From Norana najaformis (lineage: Eukaryota > Annelida > Clitellata > Crassiclitellata > Hormogastridae), in contig OZ029919.1 in NCBI GenBank assembly GCA_964023275.1, forward strand, positions 35,069,865 through 35,133,864: 64,000 nucleotides of DNA. Direction: 5' to 3'. Positions 1-12,170 of the stretch are shown here, piece after piece. Each line of letters begins with the position of its first letter. Position 1 is the stretch's first letter. The position numbers and the translations under genes are program-made. The notes beneath the pieces were generated by a model, which searched no databases, was not told the DNA's origin, and saw only the letters and a list, made by a program, of their open reading frames with translations.

Positions 1-232
1 GAAGAGGCAATCTGCTCAACTGGGACAGTGTCTGCGGTGATTGGATAGATGCTGCCGTGGACAGGCGTCGGTAGGTCGCGCGGAGCATTCAGTGGGCTTT
101 CGGCGAAGACCAGCGGTCGCTTCTTGGCCGACCGCTTCGCCCGTCTTCTTGGCATACCCTTAACAATGCCCAATTCATCGTCATCATATGTAATCGCATA
201 AATGTGTAAATATATTTTTCGAAATGACTATC
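1..232 (-). CDS. 5' exon of an unknown minus-strand gene, cut by the window edge
   Basis: The minus strand is open from about 232 down to position 1. A candidate start ATG lies at 155-153, followed by a basic stretch (MPRRRAKRSAKKRPLVF) and then a proline-rich segment reading off the window. The frame also stays open upstream of that ATG through an acidic run (DDDELG), so the exon may begin earlier or the true start may be elsewhere. No splice donor was seen before the edge. The composition (basic cluster then PxP-rich) suggests a nuclear protein, but I do not recognise it. Only the first 50-75 residues are visible. Confidence 0.35.
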
Positions 233-564
233 GTAAATATTAGCAGCACTATTTATTTAAAACGCCGTCGTTTTAAACATTTTCATCTCAAATGGAATTT
301 TGAACTCGCGGGTTTGTTCTCACGAAATAGCCTCGCTTCTAAACAAACTAAAAGCTAAACTAATCATTAACACCATATTGTAAGATATAACGACGCTATA
401 TATAAACTAATTATTTTTTAATATGTGAACAAGTGTTGTTTAGAATATAATTATTTAAATTGAATTAATTATACGTATTACTGACTGCATTCAGGAAAGT
501 ATTGATAATCTAAGGTCATTGCGACTACGGTAGCAAGTTAGTAAGTATGCAGGTTTCAATTGCT

Positions 565-930
565 TATTTAATCGTAATCTCGAGATTTCTACAGCGCCTA
601 ACGAAAGCTAAGTTGCGGGAACCAGCTTATTCACAGGCGCTCAGTCAAAACAAAATCGCTAGGCAAAAGGGTTCGGTTCCAGGTCAAGATCCAGGAGTCA
701 GACAGTCGGACGGCTACGGTGGATGATGTTTGAAATTGAAGGGAGAAGAGCGATAAGGGGAAGAATCAGGATAAGATTTTTGGAAAAGAAGTGTTTTCAG
801 TCTTGAGTGAAAGACCTGCGCAGAAACTGAAAGAGGTGAAGTGTTGGTGGGTTCGTACGATTGACCAGAGAACTGTCGCAATTCTGGCGGGAGTTTATTC
901 CAAAGGGGTGGTGCAGCTATGGCTATGGAG
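565..930 (-). repeat. SINE-like element, family A (full-length copy)
   Basis: On the + strand it starts with TCGTAATCTCGAGATTTCTA then CAGCGCC, and continues through segments shared with copies near 2.99, 37.7, 38.4 and 62.05 kb (for example GGAACCAGCTTATTCACAG and CGCTCAGTCAAAACAAAATC). Because the shared 3' tail of other elements here reads GGCGCTATAGAAAT...GATTACGATT, this copy is in reverse orientation, with its 3' end at about 565. The right part carries a GAATTGAAGGGAGAAGAG-type purine-rich block. No coding capacity is visible. Confidence 0.7.
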
Positions 931-959
931 CGATTTCCAAATTTTAAAACTTGTATGGT

Positions 960-2828
960 TTAATGTTATAAATTAGCCATTCTCTGCTTACGGATTGAAT
1001 AGACGATGAAGTGCATTTCAAATAACATCTTGTAATAATAATAGCCTCTGTATTACCCTAATCTTAAAAGTTTATAAAAAGATAAGATGTAAATACAAAT
1101 CTCCCAAATTCAGCGCCACAAGTAGCGTCAGAGAGACCAGCTTACTTATCGACGCTATAGCAAAATTAAGTCCGCAAGAGCCAGTTTATTTGGTCAATTT
1201 CGGTGTCAGGTCAGAATCAAATGGGGTCAAGCCGGCGAGACAGCATGGGATATGTTGGAAATCGTCCTGGGCGGTTGGATAGTGAACAGCTGGCGAATGC
1301 AAGAGGATTGCAGTTTGAATGGCGCTGAAAGTAACAGCTAAATTTTATAGTGGATGCGCCGAAGGGATATTAAGCCAGTGAAATGATTTGAGCTCTAGGG
1401 TTACGCGGTGATGTTTAGGAGTTTTGGTAACTGCATTCATGAGCTTTCATGCCCTATTTTCATGTAGTCCGAGTGAAAAGAACGGGTTTTCTTTTCTTCT
1501 GCACTGCATTCAGTTTCACAAAACAAACCAGGACTTGAACTTGGGCCACGACAGTGAAAGGAATTGTATGCACACATGTACGTACGTATGTATAATTATA
1601 CTATATGTATATACCTGTTTATATAGCGCCTTTCGTGAAACTATAAAGCGCGACTTCTGCTCTTTTAACTACAAGCTTTGTTTTTTTTTAAATTAACATG
1701 AAAGAAAAAATGAATGAACAAACAAATGATCCATTCATTCATTAATTCATTCACTGAGTGAACAAATCAATTTTCTTTTACATTACACGAATTGCTGTTA
1801 CAACCTGCAAGTGATATTCAAGGAAAAGACCAGATTTTCGGAAAACCAAAATGAAGTCATTTATTTTTAGATGGTGATGAAAGCAGTTACTGCAGAAACA
1901 AGTTTCAACTCTTCAACAATAAAACAGTCGTAAAAACACCAACTGAACGCCTTAATAACAACATATCCTTGACAAGAATGCAACTGAATAAAACAATAGA
2001 AACTACTGAAGACTAAAACAAGATGAAATTGTGATATGTAAATACAAATTACCACCACAGATGGTGCAGAAGCGGAAGCAGGATAGGATAACTGTTTTGG
2101 GACATTAAGGAATGCTTGTCTGAATGTCCCACACACAGCAGTTGACAATTTCAAGACATCTTTCACAGACACTTAGTGCGTAGAAAGGAAACCAGGTTAA
2201 GATACCAAACACATTTATTAATTATTTTATTGAAAGCATTGTTTGCTCAGCTCTAGACAAACTAAACTGTGTCGGAAGCTGCTGTTAGACACGAGGTCAA
2301 AGGATCATTTGGTTAAGTTGCAGACACCTCCACACAATTCAACAACAGGTTGCCTTTTGTAGCCTCCCAACTTGCATTTGTACTTAATTACATACCCTGA
2401 TGGAATGGAGGGCCGAGACGGCCCCGGGTTGCGTGGCATTCCATGCCCAGTCATATGACTACTAACTGGACCCATTTTATCAGAACTTCACTGTATCAAC
2501 AAAATCCAGCTGAAAAAATCGGGATAAAGTGACAAAGGAGTGGCGCAACAGTTGTACAGAAACCAACAAGTGAACAGAAACACTCTTAGACCGCTGTGAA
2601 AAACCTAAACACAAACACAGAATAAAACGTCCAACAATTAGACAGAAGAAGAACGAACAAACGAACCTCCTGCAATTAACACAAACAAAACAATTGCAAC
2701 TGTTCCTCTGTAAAACTAAACACAAAAACATGTAAAAACCTTCTATTAAAAACACAAGAGAACATTCAAGACATCAAACTCTTTGAACGAATTTTGATTG
2801 TAAGCCACAGTTGGCTGGCTGCGATGAC
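960..2828. other. Spacer without recognisable gene
   Basis: AT-rich sequence downstream (3') of the ARM-Tudor gene. Short open frames here lack splice context and look like noise. A local inverted repeat lies at about 2400-2445 (GGAATGGAGGGCC facing GGCCCCG...CATTCCA). TTTATT motifs near 2213, 2225 and 1861 could serve as minus-strand polyadenylation signals for the upstream gene. Confidence 0.5.
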
Positions 2829-5800
2829 TCATGAATTCTTCATCTTGTTCCGCATCTTTTTCAGTTGGTCCACTTCGTGCTGAAGTTGTCGTAGATCCTT
2901 GAGCTTTGAAGCTTCATACGTTTCCACCGTCCAAACATACACATCCTGAATGAAAATCAAAACCATTACACTTCGTAGTCATATACTCAAGATTTCTACA
3001 GCGCCCAACGAAAGCCAAGTTGTGGGAACCAACTTATTCACCAGCGCTCAGTCAAAACAAAATCGATAGACAGGAATGGTTTGGTTCCAAGTCAAAATCC
3101 AAAAATCAGGCAGGTAGGCAGTCAGATGGCTACAGTGGATGGTGTTTAGAATTGAACCGGAAAGTGAGATAAGGGGAAGAGGAAGAGCAACACTTGACAT
3201 TGAAGAGTGCTTACTGCAAAGGCCAGATAAAACCACAGACAATTTGCGACTCCAGTGACAAATACCTGCTTTACTCTGTTAGATAACCAGATTTTGGTGC
3301 CTTTTTGAGGTTCTTTAAAGGTGCCATAAAACAGCCAGCCACATACATACCTACATCTGCACATATCTTCTTAACACCAGATACTTCACCACTTACGATC
3401 TGGACGCTTTTAAATATGCAGTGGAACTGCCACTCACCTCCAATCGATCATATGAGCTAATTTGCAAATATACTGAAAAGATGTTTGTCTACACTTTAAA
3501 ACGTCTTGGTAATCGTAACTGTAAACTCCAAATTTGATTCAGCACACAGAAAAGGCAGAGTTGTGGGCACTAGCTGACGAACAGATGCTCAGTCAAACTG
3601 AAACAAGAAAGGCAGGATGGATAAGATTTGGTTGCGAATCCAAAGCTAAACATTTTACGATGATGATGACTATGACAGATTACATGAATGATTACAATGA
3701 CTACAAGAGAGCGATTGGAGAGAAGATAAATAGTTGCCTTGGCTGTCATTTCGACTGTTTTTGATCCCATTCTAACAAACTGCTTTGGTTCGCTGCTGTG
3801 TTTGACGCCATACAAGGTCGACGCCAGCGTAGGCTTCACTCGAATTTCTGTCACAAATGCAGAGCAAAAGAATTCCACATAAAACAGAATCTAAACTAAA
3901 GACTTCCATCGACTTCTGTGGCACCGTTATCATAATGCCCAAGGCATCAGTTGATGGTCACTTCAAGCCAAAATTGCAAGCCAAAATCATAATCCGTGGC
4001 AGAAGCCGGGTCGAATTCCGTGTTTATAGGTTTCATAGCTCCGCTGTCAGAATATAGCACAAAACATCCCAATGGAGGGATGTAGAAGAAGCGCTCATTT
4101 CCTGTTCGATGTTGGATTAATAATAAGAATAATAACGATAATAACGATAAAACTGCGCCAGTTTACCAACAACGAATCGATCTGTGAGAGGTTGGCTGTT
4201 CTGTGCATCCATCACCGGGTGGAAAAGCGTAGAAACGATGCCAGCAGGAACCGAAGGACTGAACTTCTTGATCGTCAGTTTATCAATGCAGAGCCTCAGA
4301 TGGTCTCGGTCCGAATGAGGGACCGTCTGACCTTCGACCTGACCGTGCCTCCTAATCCCAAAATAAATTCTCCCTCCTTCATTCCCTAGAACAACAAACA
4401 ACAACGTGGACATGCGCCGACATCAAGGCAAGGTATTTAAAAGGCATGATATTCAGTGTCTAGATAAATAACAAAAGTAACAGAACTTTCTTCAACACTT
4501 GCAACCGAAGGGTTAATTCTGGGTCACACATATCTGAATATTTATATAACGCCTTTCAGGAACCATTCAGAATCTTCTCAGTGGCAGAATGCTAATGCAG
4601 TTGCCATTCAACTCAGTGTCAGGAGTTCAAATCACAGAACTTAACCATACACGGACAATTCGTGGTCGACCCACGAACAAGATATGTTCTACTCTAAATG
4701 TGCTTACACTTGTTAAGAATAGTATTTCTCAGAAGTGTGGGGCATGGTAGCCGATTGGATAGATCACTCGGCTTGCAACACGGAAAGTATGGTTCAAGCC
4801 TCCCCTTAGATGGTTACTGTGTAGGGACCCTGAGCAAGTCCTTAATTCACAGTTGCTTCACGCCTCAGATTCAGATTTACTGACCTTGCATGCATAACAA
4901 ATGAAAAATAATAATAATACAATAACAAAAAATAACAATAATAATGAAGATAATTTCCTAATGGACCATTATGTATCAGAATTCGTTCTGGTGAGGAAAG
5001 GATTTCTCACAGCGGTTTAGAAAGCCGCAGACGATCCTGGCGATCGTTTTCTCGGAGACGACATCCACGTTGTTCAACATCAGCTCACAGTCTTCACTCG
5101 TTCGTACAAATGTCTTCTCCCCTGAAGGATTCAGACAACAATGAAAAAATCAATTTAGAAAATCTATTAACAACACACTAAAAACATTAAAAACACATTA
5201 AAACACATTAGGAAAACTCATTAAGCAACAACATTAAGAAAATTCATCAAGAAAACATTTAAAATTTAAAACACATTATGACAACATTAAAAACAATTAA
5301 GAAAATGTTGAAAATGTTTGCATGTACGTTTTTACGTATAGGCAACAATAAATGTTACCCTATTAGTTTAGAACTGTTTATGCCTCTCCTCCACAGAAGC
5401 TCCTCTGAAAGACGACCCTGAGGTCAAAGAACCACCCACTTGGCTGAGCCACAAAAGACCCAACCAAGGCAATCCAACGATGTCTCTTATACGCATAAAC
5501 ATTTATATATATACATGCATGTACATATGGGTATGTATTGAGCCATTTATGGAGCTCATTTTGCAGCATACACACACAGACAGACAGACCGAATGAGTAC
5601 CTTGAATGTATTCAGCAGTTACATCAACAGCCGTGGGTTGCAAAACGTGAACCTTGTCTCGTTCAACACCTAGAAATGCATCAGAAACAACTCAGTCAAC
5701 CACACAACAATCAGCCAATCAGTTCAACATCAGACAATCGATTTAACATTAAACCATTAAACTATCAATTTAACTTTAGGCAATCAGTTTAAGATCATCA

Positions 5801-8800
5801 TCACCATCTCACTAGCTGTAGAGTGCTCCTCTCCGGAGTATTGCCGTTTCCACTGCACGCAACCAGCAGTCTCTATTCTAGGCTAGTGTAAGATGAAACA
5901 CCTGAATCACCCACGTAACGACTACCTGAAGCACCTGAATGATTCTCCCCTGGGGCACCTGTATGAAGCACACCCGCAGCACACATCTAAAATACCTGGA
6001 GCACCTGTATGAAGCTCACCTTGAGGTGGATCGAGATGCAGAGACATGAGCTTAGTCTCTCCGCTGGAGTCTGAGGCTGCCTCGGAGTCTGACTGGTTGC
6101 TGTCAGCCGTAGATTCTAATGCATCCTCACGAGGTCGTCGGTGATTCTTGTAGCTCGTCACCTGTCACCATGGAAACCATGAAACTGAATGTTGTGAAGA
6201 CGTCAACAAACTACAAAGGCTCTGGGTTCAAATACCAGCCACAACCAAAATCTACACAAAGACATCTGTGTCTGTCCACATGTCTTAGCATAAGATGTAT
6301 CAGAAGTACCTTTACTGACCGCTCTTTCGCAGTTCCAACAAAAAATGATCTGCTTTCCATCTGAACAAACAGAATATGGCAGGCTCAGCCAAAGAAAAGA
6401 AAAGAAGCTCGTAAGTAAGATCGAATTTCCTTACAGCAACTCTGTCAATGAAGACTCGGAGGGTCTTGAGAGCCGTTTGACGCACAGACTCGGGTTTATC
6501 CGTTCCAGTCAACTCCGTAACTAAGTGAACACCTTCAACAACAACAACAGTTCACAATGAAAACAGAAGCAGAAACAATTTCAACACAGAAACTATGCCT
6601 AATACAGTAAGCAATTCTAACTAACACAGTTACTAATCTATGTAAACTGGGAATAAATCGCTTTGATGCTTCGATCCATGGTTCAGCAATCCCAACTTAT
6701 TAAAAGTAATTTGATGATTGACCGGCTGAATGTTCTAAGGAAAGGCTGAGAGACAGAGAGAGACATAAGATGCCCATTAAATAATGAAAATCTGATGACT
6801 ATCCTAATGGCAATGTAATAATGCGCAAGGCATCGGTTGATAGTCACTGCTAAGCAAAATCTTTGTCCAAGCCAAATTCTAGCAGGAATCTGGTCAAAAG
6901 CCAAGAGGGGAGTCGAAGAAGGAAACAAGTCTCAAAAACGTTTTTAGTCAAGGTCAAGAGGTGAACACAGACTGTGCCAAGCAAACATTTGCCAGAAGAG
7001 AGTTCCAGAGTCTGGTGCCAGAGCTCAATGGAAAAGGCACAGCCACCAAATGCTGTCCTTGATGCTGATAAGCGTTGAATACCTCCTCGTTTGACTAATT
7101 CTTCTTTGTTGCTCTGGTGGTTGTAGATCAGATTCCAGAACAAGACAACGCAGGATTCGATCAACTGATCACAGTCCGGATTATGGGTCGAAGGTCGAGA
7201 TAATTTGGCCATGTTCCTCTTCACCACTCCTGACAACAAAACCAACCAACACACATTCACATACAACAACGATCGCTTCATCACATCATCATCACTTTTA
7301 TCATCATCATCATCATCATGTGCAACGACATATCTTCAAACTGTATATGACAATTAATACATATTCATTTGCAATATGCCACTTTAAACACTTCATGCAA
7401 GACAATCAGTACAAACTGCAAATGATGCATTTTAATTTTCATGAACTTTAAATTTTTAGCATTGAAAAAACGCTCCTATGTAAGGAACCCTAGAGATAGC
7501 AGAGCTTTCACTTTTCTCAGAAGTGAAGCTTTTATAAATATTAATAATTATTTAATAATAATTAGTAAAGAAGTTAACAGAACCGGTGTTGCAATGGCCG
7601 GTCAGAACGTGTCTTACCAATAATCGAGTCAAGTATACCAAAATTGACAAAGTTTGACTTGAGGAGGTTGTTGTGAGCCATGTTGCTTAGGACTTGTATG
7701 ACACAGATTGACAACTGGACGTCTGGATACGTCGACAGGTGGTTCAGACTTTGAAGCAGGTTTGTAGATAGAATTCTTTCGGCCATTCCTACAAATACAA
7801 AAAGCTACGAACTCAGGAGCAGAGGAGCAATGAGTCATGGTATCGTGTGCGCTCACTTGAGACTCGCGTCCCTCAAAGTCACGTGAGAAGCAATGTCTGT
7901 TTGTTCAAGAATTCTTTCATGGCAAACATTAAATTAACAAACTAGATGCCTTATTTTCATGGACTGCAAAAGCAGAACTCAACATCTAATAGCATCAACT
8001 TTAACTGCAGCAAAATGTATAATTTCCGAATGTTCAACATTTGAATGGTAAACAGAAGACTTGATGCTGGAAGAGAAGACTCTGATCCCTCACTCAGTCA
8101 ATGTACATAATTATGGCAAGTTAATAAATGCATTACTTAAATACTTCACTTACTTACTATTCTGTAGACCATAAAAGAGAAACTGGCCCTCAAGAATGAC
8201 TGGTTAGTCCACATAGCCAGTAAAATAGTTAACATTTTCAATATCTGCCTCAAAATCATCTCCTTCATCTTTCCTCTCACTCCAAAATGGCATTGAATGA
8301 TGTTGGCACAATTTGTGTAAATAATTTGACATAAAAGAATGAATTTCTACCAGTGCTGAGGTCACAGGTCAAGTTGCAAAGCGTCAGAAGAAGGTTTTTC
8401 GTGATTTCTGGACAGACTGGCATTCGTCTCACACCTAAAACATCCAAACTCATGTCACATTTCCTGAAACCAATTTTATCTGAGAATCACACTAGTTGAC
8501 TAAATTAGTAGTTTTGCTCAAGTCTAAATTCATGTGCAGTACACATTGCTTTTGAAAGGCTATCTAAATAAGCTATAGAAATGTTCAGTTACCTTATGTG
8601 CCATCAAATTGCCTTAGATAAACTATGGATCGATTAAAAAACGCACCAAGTAGTTTGCAGAGACGTGCCAGGCCTTCTGTCTGGAACTTCACTTCACACC
8701 CAATTGCCTTCAGTTCTTCCATGGGCAACGTTTTCACAAATCCATAGTCAATTGCAAACACTGTCACCAGGTCATCTTCAACCAACAGAACCTGACCTCT

Positions 8801-9763
8801 GTAGACTGAACCGTTCTCCTTCGCTACACCAACCATCTGGCCAATCGAAGGCGTCTTTCCGAAACCGGAAAAACGACTTCCGTCTGAAAGATGTGACTCA
8901 AAATTGCTCAGCAAATCAATGTTTTCATGACCAAGCACAGCCCAGAAGTAAGCGCTGCTTAAACAGTGCGTCACCTTCACGTCTACAACACTAAATTTCG
9001 CAACATCATCGATCTCGCATTCATCCTCACGACTTCCGTAGAGCATCATGAATTTGCTTCGCTTGTCCAGTTCGTCGACTACCCGAACGTCATCATCGCC
9101 ATTCGTGTCATACAGATCGAGGACATACGAATCTGTGATGTGGAAGCGTGACTTGAAGTCATAGCCAAGTTGTCGGTACAGGATGACGGATGCCGCAGTC
9201 GGCGTCAGGTCAAACTGCTCAGCAACAAGTACTCGGTCGGCGACAAGTGTCTGAAGAGTCACGGGAATGTCGTACCCAAACATACTTGGATTGTCTGTGT
9301 CGATGAGTCGACCAATGACTCCGAGTGCATCCGTCACAGACATCTTGCGCAGACACAACTCGGGGCCGAGTGAGAAATACTGAAGCATTGACGTGACGTG
9401 TTCGAACAACATCCACATGAGACGTGTCTCTGCTGAACTGTCTTTCTCTGGCAGACCAGGCTCGATTATCCTCAGAAGCAGATCAATCACACCACGTTTT
9501 GCAAGATCCTCTTTTGCTGTGCTCGTGACGTTACACAGGTAGCCAATCAACGTACAGACGACAATTTTCAGCTGCGGTTCATGAGGCTTCTCCAACAGAT
9601 CGAGCAATAAAGGTCCGGATTTCGGTGGAAAGAACGTGCTGGAAGGATACTTGTTGTACTTGAGAACAAGCTCACTCATGATGAAATAAAGATTGCGATC
9701 TGTGACACTGCCCCTCAGTGCATGACTCCACAGTTCAGCTGGAGTTTTCGTCTCATAATCCAT
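2829..9763 (-). CDS. ARM-repeat / Tudor domain / coiled-coil protein, 11 coding exons, about 805 aa
   Basis: Coding exons on the minus strand, 5' to 3': 9763-8647, 8434-8351, 7788-7618, 7229-7083, 6532-6435, 6161-6020, 5669-5601, 5121-5011, 4385-4167, 3847-3705, 2945-2829. Each has AG/GT borders and phases close, giving 806 codons with stop. Residues 1-200 look like helical ARM/HEAT repeats. Residues about 265-355 form a Tudor domain (aromatic DYGFV-type strand after a VGVAKENG turn). Residues 375-540 are ARM repeats (LTLCNLTCDLS, VIQVLSNMAHNN, LFWNLIYNHQSN). An acidic Ser-rich linker follows at 545-575, and the last 38 residues are a charged coiled coil. ATG 9763 follows an acceptor at about 9767, so a 5' UTR exon lies upstream. 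The donor of the 3847-3705 exon is ambiguous (3705 or 3696). Tudor domains bind methyl-arginine/lysine, so germline RNP or chromatin binding is inferred. I do not recognise a named orthologue. The alternative, stopping at 4976 by reading through the strong GTGAGA donor at 5010, gives a shorter isoform. Confidence 0.8.
2985..3215 (-). repeat. SINE-like element, family A copy
   Basis: Same order of blocks as the copy at 565-930: GATTTCTACAGCGCC, then GGAACCAACTTATTCACC, then the CTCAGTCAAAACAAAATCG block, then the purine-rich block ending in AGATAAGGGGAAGAGG. It sits in the last intron of the ARM-Tudor gene, about 40 bp from the final exon. A more decayed partial copy lies at about 3510-3660. 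Confidence 0.65.
3900..4015 (-). repeat. Repeat family C fragment
   Basis: Contains GACTTCTGTGGCACCGTTAT then CATAATGCCCAAGGCATCAG, matching segments near 6790, 19590, 21385, 32520, 48965 and 49885. In those copies the opening block reads ACTTCTATAGCGCC, the reverse complement of the shared SINE tail, so the element is on the minus strand. It lies in an intron of the ARM-Tudor gene. Confidence 0.55.
4738..4920 (+). repeat. tRNA-derived SINE, full-length
   Basis: Begins GGGGCATGGTAGCCGATTGG with an A-box-like TAGCCGATTGGATAG, has a B-box-like GGTTCAAGCC about 45 bp on, then a conserved body (GGTTACTGTGTAGGGACC, TTCAGATTTACTGACC) and an AATAATAATAC tail. Inverted copies with the same order occur at about 13560-13758, 17520-17735 and 23275-23460. 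The internal Pol III promoter pair is typical of tRNA-derived SINEs. Confidence 0.8.
6755..7082 (-). repeat. Repeat family C, long copy next to a splice donor
   Basis: Shares GCAAGGCATCGGTTGATAGT with other family C copies and extends through GACTGTGCCAAGCAAAC and GTTCCAGAGTCTGGTGCCAG, also partly present at about 49990-50030. Its right end abuts the donor of the ARM-Tudor exon at 7083, leaving almost no unique intron there. Confidence 0.5.
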
Positions 9764-9769
9764 CTTTCC

Positions 9770-12170
9770 TCTGAACAAAATCAACAGAAAATCATTATGC
9801 ATGATAATACGATACACAAAACAATAAACTAATATTGATCAAAAATACAAAATACTAAATGCAGTAGTCAGGTTGCATAATATGATCAGCTCTTGGACAC
9901 TAAAGAAAAAGACTTTAAGATCATGAATCGTTACGAATATTGCTCAAACCATATTCCTAGCTGCAAAAGATGTCACCATTCATTGCCCTAACTCCCTACC
10001 AAACAATTATTGGGTGAAAACACTGACATTCCATCAGTTTCCTTACATGCAGGCAACGACTCCTTCATTCTATTGCCGGTAAAATGCTCTCTCTCTCTCT
10101 CTCTTACAATAATAATCTTCGCACGACTTAAAGTTGCTTCAATATTGCAAAGACAGTGAAAAAGACGCGTTAATTACAATTCTAAAAGATTCCAGTCTCT
10201 TCACAAGTAAACGTCAAAAAACAAGGTAACCCTGGTAAAACATCAGATACGCTTAGCGTTGAGCGATAATAAGGTTTTTAATTTCATATCGGACGCTCAA
10301 TCTGCCGGGTACCTAAATCTCGAATAGGTTTCACCTGTTACCGGTTTTAAATGCAGTTTTGAATGACGAAATTTATTTCTTGAGATTTTCTACATGGCTC
10401 ATTTAAAACGAAATCGTTGAGGCAGATTGTCGGTCAGACTCAGTTTCGAGGAGTTGAGCCAAACTGATTTTAGTTTAGTTTAATTTAGTCGAGTCTAAAC
10501 TAAAGATGCAGCTCTTTCAACTGGCTTACCTACCGTAGCGACCCGGTTTCTCTAACAGTTAATGATTTGATTGCGATTTTGATTTGAAACGAACATAGAC
10601 TGGCGCTTTAGGCATTATAATAACGACGCTATAGAAGTCTTTAGTTTAGATTAAAATGAAGGAAATGCATAACAGGACGAAGGTATTGAGGGCGGATGGA
10701 AGCTACTTACTTACGTGCTTGTATATTAGAATGGTACTGCTGCTCGTCACGTGGTTTCTCAAAAATTTCTCAGCATCATAAAAAATTGTGTCAGAGAGAC
10801 CAGCTTTATCGCCAGTGAAAAGCGATGGACATTTCTGACATGCCTGTTTCAACAACAGTCCTTAGCTGCATGGGCATGTCGGCTGAAGCGCGAATGTTTA
10901 AACATTTGAATGAATGTATGAAATGAAACTGCAAGCCAGATCACTATACGTTTTTGTTCAAAATGACAGACAGACAGACAGACAGAGAAAGAAAGAGGGA
11001 GAGACAGGGGAAACTGATACACTAAATGAATAAAATTGAAAACATCCCAACCAGTCACAAAGAATTTATTGACTGACTGAAAAAAGAAATGATTGCTTTT
11101 CATCAAATGCTTTCCAATTCATTCAGTTCCACACAGAGTTAAATCCAATGTGAAATGAAAAAAGTCATCCAAATGTTCAAAAAAACATCGAACTCTAGGT
11201 AAAAACAATTTCAACGAGCTCAGTAATAAAAAAACATTACCACTATCAGTGGATTTCATATTTAATGATTCCTAAGAATTCATTCGTTCACTCACTGAAT
11301 CATTCATTTGTTCAGTCATTTCAGTTCGTAATCACATGTGCAATATCTTTAACCCTAACGAAAGAACTTTCGAGTCAGAACAGAAATTCTCTGGACAACT
11401 GACCCACGTTTACGGAGACCTGTTTTTGCTTTGATTAAATCACCCGTCACATAAGTGCTGCTGGAAAAACATTTGCTTAGAAAGTCACCCAACGGCTACA
11501 AAGAATTCTAAAGCGCAAAATACCCCAATAGAAAAACCAACAAAAACTGTAACAAATACGGTCTTTAGCACAGTTCGCAATTTGATATCATCAGACAAAT
11601 CAACAAAATGACGAAGTCCACCTCCTCTTTCGTCTTCCACATTCTTGATGTAGCTAGGCTTTGAAAGCCATCATCATCAGACTGGAATGGCTTTACTGTT
11701 CAAACACTGCACAATTAGAAATGAACATTGCTCTAATTCTTAAACAATCTTTGCCAAACAAACGGTTTGGCAACGTGTCACCTACACAGAAAGACAAACA
11801 GCGGCAAAAAATACGCACAGCACAGAAATTGCTTAATACATCGGTTGCTAACATAGACATTCGATTTAACAGAACTATTCTGTACAAACAAAGACCTAAC
11901 TAAAAATTCATGTCAACAAATCTCACGACAAATTCTTCACTAATTATTGAAAAATTTCACATCTACAAAATGACTTTTGCAAAGTTGAAGGCAATGAAAA
12001 ACAAAAAGAAAAACTGATGGATGAAAAAATAAAATGCTTTTCATAATATCTTCACAGAAAAACACAATTCTAAGATGTATTCTGAAGGGAACCAAATTCA
12101 CGACATTTGTCGCTGAAAGCAACAATTCTCTACAGTCTTGGTGACAGCGAGCACTGAGACGAAGGACGAT
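9770..12170. other. Intergenic region between two minus-strand genes
   Basis: No convincing coding exon. It must hold the promoter and 5' UTR of the ARM-Tudor gene (its first coding exon follows a splice acceptor) and the 3' UTR of the GSE1-like gene. Contents include a TC run at 10088-10105, a GACA run at about 10968-10990, and TTTATT at about 11066 as a possible minus-strand poly(A) signal. Short ORFs are unconvincing. Confidence 0.45.

Noticed and set aside
8665..9416. Plus-strand frames opposite the first ARM-Tudor exon
   Set aside because: Antisense shadows of a 1.1-kb real exon.
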